Source: DATDEW01 sp046590205
GTDB lineage: Bacteria > Bacteroidota > Ignavibacteria > Palsa-1295
NCBI GenBank assembly: GCA_046590205.1
Contig: JBKJTT010000049.1
Coordinates: forward strand, 1-16,495
Reading direction: 5' to 3'
Length of the DNA: 16,495 bases
Shown: in pieces, positions 1 through 5,352 of the stretch
Layout of the letters: the number at the start of each line of letters is the position of its first letter
Numbering within the stretch: the stretch's first letter is position 1
Notes under the pieces: model-generated
What the model was told of the DNA's origin: nothing
The model's input: the letters and a program-made list of their open reading frames with translations, nothing else
Database searches by the model: none
Made by a program: the position numbers and the translations under genes

Positions 1-78
1 AAGCGGTGCACGGGAAGAGTTATTCTTGCGCCAATGTTCCTGCCATTTTGGTTCTATTTCGCTAAACGGATAAGCCAC
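1..78 (-). CDS. leuS: Leucyl-tRNA synthetase, N-terminal fragment (runs off the left edge)
   Basis: Only the first 26 codons are inside the window. Read on the minus strand they give (M/V)AYPFSEIEPKWQEHWRKN, then SSRAPL. This matches the start of bacterial leucyl-tRNA synthetases, which typically open with a YPFxEIExKWQxxW helix before the Rossmann catalytic core. The enzyme charges tRNA-Leu in the cytoplasm. The start is a GTG at 78-76. An in-frame TAA lies two codons upstream (84-82), so no earlier start is possible in this frame. The catalytic HIGH and KMSKS motifs lie outside the window. The gene diverges from the secreted protein that starts at 172, and the 93 bases between must hold both promoters. 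The call rests on a short but characteristic N-terminus. Confidence 0.85.
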   Translation of the reverse strand, partial: MAYPFSEIEPKWQEHWRKNNSSRAPL

Positions 79-158
79 TGATTATTGATTGAAATTGAAG
101 TATGACTGATATTTATACAAATAATTAGGTTATTATAACGTTGTAAGTTCCCGTAGCG

Positions 159-166
159 TAATTTTG
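159..166 (+). promoter_or_regulatory. Bacteroidota-type -7 element (TAATTTTG) 5 nt before the start of the 172 gene
   Basis: TAATTTTG is an exact match to TAnnTTTG. No TTG lies 19-21 bases upstream; the nearest is 15 bases away at 141-143, so the -33 box is weak or absent. The element ends 5 bases before the ATG, which puts the expected transcription start at or next to the start codon. The sequence continues GCACTAATG, very like the surE element (GCAGTAATG). Confidence 0.55.
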
Positions 167-171
167 CACTA

Positions 172-1623
172 ATGAAACGTACTTTTTTACTCATATTTTT
201 GGCTTTTGCCTCGGCCTCCTTTGGGCAGGGAATGCCGATCGATAGCTTGAAGGAACGCCTTGTTGGCGTTTATGGGGATACTCTTTGTGCCTCTTTACGC
301 GATGCTCTTCCGATACGTTTTGATAATCAGCGAGTGTGGGGGTTGGCTATGGGGGATTTCTCAAGCGACGGCAAACCGGACTTAGCTATTTCCCTCTATG
401 ATGTGTCAGTCGGTGGGAGGGTCGTAACAGTACACCTTCTCCAGAATGAAGACGGTAGAGAGTTTAAGGAGATGTTCAGCAAGAAGTATTCTTATATTGA
501 AACGCCTATCGAGGTTGGACTTGTCAATGAAGGATATATTCTTTATATTGTTCAGAAGCCCGATGATAGTAATTGGATACAAGAGGGATATACTGTCTTT
601 GCTGGTGATGTGATTACGCTTGATGAGTTTGAGACACGAAAGATAGAACTCGGTGCAGGAGGCAGCAAGACCAAACCGTACGGTTATGAACTCTATCGCA
701 GTTATGAATCACTCATGACGACAGAGAAATACTTTGATATGAAGAATTCTAATCAAATTCTATCTGCCAAGTATTATTCCTTTCCGGCTTACAGCCGTTT
801 ACGTAATATTTATCCGGGTTATGGAAAGGATATGTTTGATACATCTGCAAAGTTTGTTGTCAAAGGTGGAATTCATCGGAAGGATGATAAAGATGTTTCA
901 ATAGAAAAAGCACTCGCCGCTTATGATGATGAGTACATTTACTATTCCATTACTGTCAATGACGATCAGGTTTGGGGTGGAAATGATAAGATGGAGTCCA
1001 ATGACCGAGTCGCACTATGGTTTGATATGTTTAATGGTGATAACAGGTATATCACAAAAGCAACTAAGAATGCAGTACCGACCTTCCGCACCAATGCTGA
1101 CTCTACTATATTTAATGTGATCTTTTCAATGCCAGATATTATGAGTCGCACGCCGAAACTTACAGTATCGACCGTTGCGAATCTTACCGATGCACAGCAA
1201 GAAGCAGGAAAGCTCATTCGCGGACTTGTCGAACGTGATACGGCAAATAAGATGGTTTCGGGCTATACACTGAAGGTCCGTATTCCATTTGCATTTTTAG
1301 GACTTGAAGCAAACCCAATAAGCGCGTATGAAAGCCGAGCATCCGAGAATGTGTTTGACGAGAAGGACGAAAAAAAGAAAAAGCGTCGCTCGATACGTGA
1401 CTTCTCTTCATACCCTCGCTTCGGATTCACAGCAGTAGCGATAGATGTTGATGACCCGAATCTCACCGACGAGATAACAATGCAAGCAACATCAGATTTC
1501 AGACCGAATGATCCATCAAGTTACGGCGAATTACTTCTGATACCTACAGGCGACTTCTATGGTTCGGTCGCGCCAACATATCTCAAAGAGCTGACCGAAC
1601 AGATTCAGCAGGCGGGTTACTAA
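172..1623 (+). CDS. Secreted FG-GAP-like / CBM9-like domain protein
   Basis: A 483-residue exported protein. Residues 1-19 form a signal peptide (basic MKR, hydrophobic core, cleavage near SFGQ). Around residues 58-90 lies GDFSSDGKPDLAISL, the Asp-rich pattern of FG-GAP/VCBS repeats. From about 225 to 455 the sequence resembles the family 9 carbohydrate-binding fold: AAYDDEYIYYSITVNDDQVW, then NDRVALWFD near 277-285, and a late strand YGELLLIPTG. The CBM9-like region is interrupted near 393-407 by a highly charged stretch (EKDEKKKKRR) encoded by A7 and A5 runs. No catalytic domain and no type IX sorting tail are visible; it ends in plain QQAGY. It probably sits in the periplasm or on the outer membrane and binds a glycan or protein, but the ligand is unknown. 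DCC and Cdd1-type genes follow closely on the same strand. Domain calls are from motif reading only. Confidence 0.6.
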   Translation: MKRTFLLIFLAFASASFGQGMPIDSLKERLVGVYGDTLCASLRDALPIRFDNQRVWGLAMGDFSSDGKPDLAISLYDVSVGGRVVTVHLLQNEDGREFKEMFSKKYSYIETPIEVGLVNEGYILYIVQKPDDSNWIQEGYTVFAGDVITLDEFETRKIELGAGGSKTKPYGYELYRSYESLMTTEKYFDMKNSNQILSAKYYSFPAYSRLRNIYPGYGKDMFDTSAKFVVKGGIHRKDDKDVSIEKALAAYDDEYIYYSITVNDDQVWGGNDKMESNDRVALWFDMFNGDNRYITKATKNAVPTFRTNADSTIFNVIFSMPDIMSRTPKLTVSTVANLTDAQQEAGKLIRGLVERDTANKMVSGYTLKVRIPFAFLGLEANPISAYESRASENVFDEKDEKKKKRRSIRDFSSYPRFGFTAVAIDVDDPNLTDEITMQATSDFRPNDPSSYGELLLIPTGDFYGSVAPTYLKELTEQIQQAGY

Positions 1624-1626
1624 TAT

Positions 1627-2019
1627 ATGGGCGGTATAATTCTCTTCGATGGTGTATGCAATTTCTGTAACTCATCCGTCAACTTCATCATAGATAGAGA
1701 TGCGACAAACTACTTCAAGTTTGGTGCATTGCAATCAGATGAGGGGCAAGTTCTACTTAAGAAGCACAACCAAAGCACCGTTTCGTACGATACTTTGATG
1801 CTCATCGAAGGTGATATGCTCTATACACGTTCAACGGCTGCACTTCGCATAGCAAAGAAGTTGAATGGACTTTGGTCATTATTCTACGTGTTCATCATCA
1901 TACCGAAGTTTCTTCGCGACCCGATCTATAATCTCATCGCAAAGAACCGATATAAGATGTTCGGCAAGAAAGATACCTGCCGTCTCCCGACACCCGCAGA
2001 GCGAGCGAAGTTCTTGTAA
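1627..2019 (+). CDS. DCC-family thiol-disulfide oxidoreductase (DUF393)
   Basis: A 130-residue protein starting ILFDGVCNFCNSSVNFIIDRD, which carries the DGxCxxC signature of the DCC/DUF393 (YuxK-like) family at residues 8-14 (C11 and C14). The family has a thioredoxin-like fold and is annotated as a predicted thiol-disulfide oxidoreductase; the true substrate is generally not known. A third Cys lies near the C-terminus in KKDTCRLP. The length is usual for the family. There is no signal peptide, so it should be cytoplasmic. The ATG lies 3 bases after the stop of the secreted CBM9-like gene, so the two are probably co-transcribed. No clear Shine-Dalgarno is seen. A link to the copper genes further downstream is possible but not shown by the sequence. 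Confidence 0.85.
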   Translation: MGGIILFDGVCNFCNSSVNFIIDRDATNYFKFGALQSDEGQVLLKKHNQSTVSYDTLMLIEGDMLYTRSTAALRIAKKLNGLWSLFYVFIIIPKFLRDPIYNLIAKNRYKMFGKKDTCRLPTPAERAKFL

Positions 2020-2045
2020 TATTTCGTATATTACCCGCTCAAGTG

Positions 2046-2315
2046 ATGAGCACCATGAAAACGATACTAAAAGAATTTCAACAGATACCCGGAGTAGGGA
2101 AATCAATCGCACAAGATCTTTACGATCTTGGCTATCGTAGTGTCACAGAACTTCAAAATGAAGACCCGCAAGCTATGTATGACAAGTCATGCACTCTTGC
2201 TGGGACGAAAATAGATAAATGTCTCCTTTATGTGTATCGCTGTGCTGTCTATTATTCTTCAACGAAGAAGCACAGCCCCAGACTTCTGAAATGGTGGAAT
2301 TGGAAGGATGTCTAA
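2046..2315 (+). CDS. Cdd1-type helix-hairpin-helix protein
   Basis: About 89 residues. FQQIPGVGKSIAQDLYDLGY is a helix-hairpin-helix DNA-binding motif, followed by SVTELQNEDPQAMYDKSCTL and the family hallmarks CLLYVYRCAVYY and, at the C-terminus, LLKWWNWKD. This is the pattern of the Cdd1 family ('pathogenicity locus', PF11731), small proteins thought to bind DNA and without a firm role. Starts are possible at GTG 2043, ATG 2046 or ATG 2055. No Shine-Dalgarno decides between them; I give 2046, and 2055 would begin MKTILKEFQQ, closer to many family members. It follows the DCC gene by 26 bases and precedes nuoA by 88 bases. No terminator is seen between it and nuoA. Confidence 0.85.
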   Translation: MSTMKTILKEFQQIPGVGKSIAQDLYDLGYRSVTELQNEDPQAMYDKSCTLAGTKIDKCLLYVYRCAVYYSSTKKHSPRLLKWWNWKDV

Positions 2316-2403
2316 GTTCTCCGACTTGGTATTTTCGAAGGATAGGTAACTTAGCACATGTCTTTGTTGTTTCTTACGTTGCAATTTTTTGTATCGAATA
2401 GTA

Positions 2404-2760
2404 ATGATTTCAAACTACATACCGCTTGCCCTGATGCTCATCGTCGCCTTCGGCTTTGGCGCGATCATGGCGAACCTATCCAAATGGATCGGACCAAAAA
2501 AGCCGTCTAAAGAGAAGCTCTCGACATACGAATCGGGCATGACGCCTATCGGCTCGACTCGAGAGCGTGTCAGCATCAAATACTACACGGTAGGTATGCT
2601 TTTCATCCTCTTCGACATCGAACTTATCTTTCTTTACCCGTGGGCAGTTACCTTTGATAAGATTGGAGCATTTGCTATCGGACAAATGTTCTTATTTATC
2701 GGATTACTATTTATTGCCTACATCTACGTCCTCAAAAAAGGAGCTTTGGAATGGGATTGA
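2404..2760 (+). CDS. nuoA: NADH-quinone oxidoreductase subunit A
   Basis: 118 residues with three membrane helices (about 4-24, 60-80 and 88-110). After the first helix comes the family signature TYESGMTPIGSTRERVSIKYY, then MLFILFDIELIFLYPWA. These loop and helix 2 motifs are diagnostic for NuoA/ND3, the small subunit of complex I next to the quinone site. The ATG at 2404 gives the normal N-terminus; an in-frame TTG at 2389 would add only five residues (MYRIV). The 3' end overlaps nuoB by 10 bases. I found no clear promoter in the 88 bases upstream. Confidence 0.95.
   Translation: MISNYIPLALMLIVAFGFGAIMANLSKWIGPKKPSKEKLSTYESGMTPIGSTRERVSIKYYTVGMLFILFDIELIFLYPWAVTFDKIGAFAIGQMFLFIGLLFIAYIYVLKKGALEWD
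2738..2743 (+). promoter_or_regulatory. Shine-Dalgarno for nuoB (AAGGAG)
   Basis: AAGGAG lies 7 bases before the nuoB ATG, inside the end of nuoA. It is one of the few textbook ribosome binding sites in the window and fixes the start at 2751. Confidence 0.7.
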
Positions 2761-3305
2761 ACGATTCACTTGAAAAAGACGGGTTTCTGACGACGACGCT
2801 TGATTCACTTGTCAACTGGGCACGCAAGAATGCTGTCTGGCCGATGCCTCTTGGCATTTCATGCTGTGCTATCGAGATGATGGCGTTCGCAGGTCCGCGG
2901 TATGACGTTGCTCGTTTTGGTGGTGAAGTATTTCGCTTTTCACCACGCCAATCCGATTTGCTTATCGTTGCAGGTACCGTCACTTATAAGATGGCAAAGG
3001 TTGTTAAGAAGATTTACGATCAAATGCCGGAGCCGAAGTATGTCATCGCAATGGGCGCATGTTCATCAAGCGGCGGTATTTATCGTACGTATTCAGTAGT
3101 GCAGGGGATCAACCAGTTTCTTCCTGTTGATATATATGTAGCAGGTTGCCCGCCACGCCCGGATTCAGTCCTGAAGGCGCTGATGGAAATACAAGCAATG
3201 ATCTCCGGTGATAAACCCTGGAAGCGCGGCACGATTATCGGTAGCGATGAAACGCTTTACGACATCTCGATTCCACAACACGGCGAGCTTGTAAAGGCGG
3301 CGTAA
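2751..3305 (+). CDS. nuoB: NADH-quinone oxidoreductase subunit B (cluster N2 subunit)
   Basis: 184 residues. The four Cys ligands of iron-sulfur cluster N2 are present: the adjacent pair C38-C39 in GISCCAIEMM, C104 in MGACSSSGGIY, and C133 in GCPPRPD. The stretch between (TYSVVQGINQFLPVDIYVAG) is typical. NuoB passes electrons from the peripheral arm to quinone at the interface with NuoD. The length is normal and all key residues are intact. It overlaps nuoA and has a strong Shine-Dalgarno. A hairpin terminator follows at 3341-3369, before nuoC, so nuoA-nuoB may be transcribed in excess of nuoC-nuoD. Confidence 0.97.
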   Translation: MGLNDSLEKDGFLTTTLDSLVNWARKNAVWPMPLGISCCAIEMMAFAGPRYDVARFGGEVFRFSPRQSDLLIVAGTVTYKMAKVVKKIYDQMPEPKYVIAMGACSSSGGIYRTYSVVQGINQFLPVDIYVAGCPPRPDSVLKALMEIQAMISGDKPWKRGTIIGSDETLYDISIPQHGELVKAA

Positions 3306-3340
3306 TAGCCTAATGACGAAATAGAAGTTATCATAAAAGA

Positions 3341-3369
3341 AGGGACGCATTTTGTGTCCCTTTTTGTTT
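3341..3369 (+). terminator. Rho-independent terminator between nuoB and nuoC
   Basis: AGGGACGCA (3341-3349), loop TTT, and TGTGTCCCT (3353-3361) form a 9-bp stem with one G-U pair, followed by a T-rich tract (TTTTTGTTT). It lies 35 bases after the nuoB stop and 10 bases before the nuoC start, in the transcribed direction. The structure is seen directly; how efficiently it stops transcription is not known. Confidence 0.75.
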
Positions 3370-3379
3370 ACAAAAGACT

Positions 3380-3859
3380 ATGTTCCAATTCGACGATATA
3401 AAGCAGCATATCCCGAGCTTTACTTATGAGCCGGTTGATATAAATGGTACTATCTGTGCGCTACTTCCGCGTGAGCATTTGCAGGAAACTGCAACTGTGC
3501 TCAAGGAGAAGTTCGGCTTCACGCATTTTATTGATACTGTCGGGCATGACAGGTGGGAGCGTAAGTCTCGCTTTGAGGTTACCTATAACCTTCGCAACCC
3601 CGAGACAAAAGAGCGCATCTTCCTGAAAGTACGTTGCGATGAGCGTGACGCGCATATCCCAACCGTAGCCAACATTTGGAGCGGTGCTAACTGGAACGAG
3701 CGCGAGGTGTATGATATGTTCGGTGTTATCTTTGATGGACATCCTGACCTTCGTAGGATGTATATGCCCGATGAATACGAATATCATCCGCTCCGCAAAG
3801 ATTTCCCGCTGACAGGTGTACCCGGTTCAATACCACTTCCACTCTCTTCTGTAGAATAA
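3380..3859 (+). CDS. nuoC: NADH-quinone oxidoreductase subunit C (30-kDa subunit)
   Basis: 159 residues. The C-terminal half carries the 30-kDa subunit signature: WNEREVYDMFGVIFDGHPDL, then RRMYMPDEYEYHPLRKDFPL. The N-terminal half has the usual FTHFIDTVGHDR and FEVTYNLRNPETKERIFLKV pattern. It belongs to the peripheral arm of complex I and docks onto NuoD. It is a separate protein, not a NuoCD fusion. The start at 3380 follows the terminator by 10 bases and has no Shine-Dalgarno. No TAnnTTTG element fits in the short gap, so expression may depend on read-through of that terminator. nuoD begins 9 bases after its stop. Confidence 0.95.
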   Translation: MFQFDDIKQHIPSFTYEPVDINGTICALLPREHLQETATVLKEKFGFTHFIDTVGHDRWERKSRFEVTYNLRNPETKERIFLKVRCDERDAHIPTVANIWSGANWNEREVYDMFGVIFDGHPDLRRMYMPDEYEYHPLRKDFPLTGVPGSIPLPLSSVE

Positions 3860-3868
3860 AATTTTAGT

Positions 3869-5137
3869 ATGATCCAAGAAGAAACATACGCAGTTAAGGA
3901 CGCGCCGCAGCAGAAGATAATTCAGGCGTTGCTCTCGAAGGACACATCCGTTATCATTGATGAGGATGCGCTCGGACATGAGATGATCCTCAATATGGGA
4001 CCGCAGCATCCTGCTACGCACGGTGTGCTTCGTGTTGTGCTCCGCCTTGATGGTGAAACAGTTATTAGCTCCGAATGCGAGCTTGGGTATCTTCATCGCG
4101 GCTACGAAAAGCTTGCGGAGAACATGACCTACCATGAGTATATCCCGCATACCGACCGTCTCGATTACATCTCGCCGATAGCCAACAATGTTGCTTACAC
4201 GATGGCGGTCGAGAAGTTGATGAAGGTGGAAGTGCCACGTCGGGCACAGATCATCCGTGTTATTGCATGTGAACTTGCTCGCATATCATCCCACTTGCTC
4301 GCAGCGGGTGCGCTTGCGATGGATGTCGGTTCGCTTACCGTTTTTGTATGGGCGTTGCGTGAGCGCGAAAAGATATATGATATCTACGATGTGCTCACTG
4401 GTGCACGTTTTACTGTAAGCTACATGCGTATCGGCGGAATGGCACAGGACATCACTGATGATTGTGTCAAGATGATCAAGGATTTCCTTGACGGTCTTCC
4501 CGAAGCGACGAAAGAGATTGGGAAGATGCTTCATAAGAACCGCATCTTTATCGAACGTTGCGAAAGCATCGGCATCATGCCACCTGATGAAGCGATAGAT
4601 GTTGGTTGGACAGGTCCGAATCTGCGCGGTTCGGGTATTGCTTATGATATTCGCCGCGACGCGCCATATCTCGTCTATCCAGAACTTGATTTTAAGGTTG
4701 TTACTCGTGATGAGTGCGATGTCCTTGCTCGGTACTTTGTCCGTTTTGAAGAAGTAACCGAAAGCGTAAAGATCATTCGCCAATGTTTGGATATGCTCAA
4801 GCCGGGTGCGATACTTTCTGATGATGCTAAGATCGTACTTCCGCGTAAAGATGAAGTCTATACCAACATGGAAGACCTCATCAATGACTTTATGCTTACA
4901 AACTTTGGTCAGAAGCCGCCCGTCGGCGAAAGTTACTCGTCTATTGAAGCATCAAAAGGTGAACTTGGTTGGTATTTGGTTAGCGATGGTACTGGCCAAC
5001 CATGGCGCTCAAAGATTCGCAGCCCAAGCTTTGTAAACTTACAGGCGTTGCCTCGCTTGCTCGAAGGTGCGATGATATCGGATGTTGTTGCCATCATCGG
5101 CTCGCTTGACCCGATCATGGGAGAAGCGGATAAGTAA
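3869..5137 (+). CDS. nuoD: NADH-quinone oxidoreductase subunit D (49-kDa subunit)
   Basis: 422 residues. The quinone-site motif GPQHPATHGVLR is at about 44-55, followed by ELGYLHRGYEKL and TYHEYIPHTDRLDY. Later family blocks are also present: GWTGPNLRGSG (about 246-256), RRDAPYLVYPE, SIEASKGELGWYLVSDG, RSPSFVNLQALPRLLEG, and a C-terminus ending SLDPIMGEADK. Together with NuoB it forms the quinone-reduction site. The subunit is full length with no missing blocks. An N-terminal extension of about 37 residues precedes the conserved core. The stop TAA at 5135-5137 shares its last A with the ATG of copZ (TAATG), which suggests translational coupling of a copper chaperone to complex I. Confidence 0.97.
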   Translation: MIQEETYAVKDAPQQKIIQALLSKDTSVIIDEDALGHEMILNMGPQHPATHGVLRVVLRLDGETVISSECELGYLHRGYEKLAENMTYHEYIPHTDRLDYISPIANNVAYTMAVEKLMKVEVPRRAQIIRVIACELARISSHLLAAGALAMDVGSLTVFVWALREREKIYDIYDVLTGARFTVSYMRIGGMAQDITDDCVKMIKDFLDGLPEATKEIGKMLHKNRIFIERCESIGIMPPDEAIDVGWTGPNLRGSGIAYDIRRDAPYLVYPELDFKVVTRDECDVLARYFVRFEEVTESVKIIRQCLDMLKPGAILSDDAKIVLPRKDEVYTNMEDLINDFMLTNFGQKPPVGESYSSIEASKGELGWYLVSDGTGQPWRSKIRSPSFVNLQALPRLLEGAMISDVVAIIGSLDPIMGEADK

Positions 5138-5349
5138 TGAAAGAAATCATTGTTTTAAAAGTAGAAGGTATGCACTGTGGCGGATGTGTTCGTAGTGTAA
5201 CGAACGCTTTCAAGCGTGTGGCAGGTGTGAAGGAAGCGGAAGTTTCGCTTGAGAAGGAAACTGCGTCTGTCGAGTTTGACAGTGAAGTAACGAACCTCTC
5301 AGAAATTCGTATTGCAATTGAAGAAGCGGGTTATATGATTGCCGCTTAA
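5137..5349 (+). CDS. copZ: Copper chaperone / heavy-metal-associated (HMA) domain protein
   Basis: 70 residues forming one ferredoxin-like HMA domain. The metal site is GMHCGGCV (about residues 11-18), typical of copper-type HMA domains, and the ending IRIAIEEAGYMIAA is usual. Free-standing forms such as CopZ carry Cu(I) to the CopA ATPase. The ATG overlaps the nuoD stop by one base. The odd point is that its TAA (5347-5349) is the only stop between it and copA: copA is in the same frame, separated by TAA and CTA. The product may therefore be the first HMA domain of a two-HMA CopA, made as a separate chaperone by an in-frame stop. Both readings give a Cu-binding HMA protein. Confidence 0.9.
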   Translation: MKEIIVLKVEGMHCGGCVRSVTNAFKRVAGVKEAEVSLEKETASVEFDSEVTNLSEIRIAIEEAGYMIAA

Positions 5350-5352
5350 CTA

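Noticed and set aside
1..81. Plus-strand partial frames reading into the window at the left edge
   Set aside because: All three are short and meaningless, while the minus strand gives a clear leucyl-tRNA synthetase N-terminus.
3352..3387. Separate promoter for nuoC (TTG inside the hairpin plus TATGTTCC)
   Set aside because: The second box would overlap the start codon, placing transcription start inside the gene.
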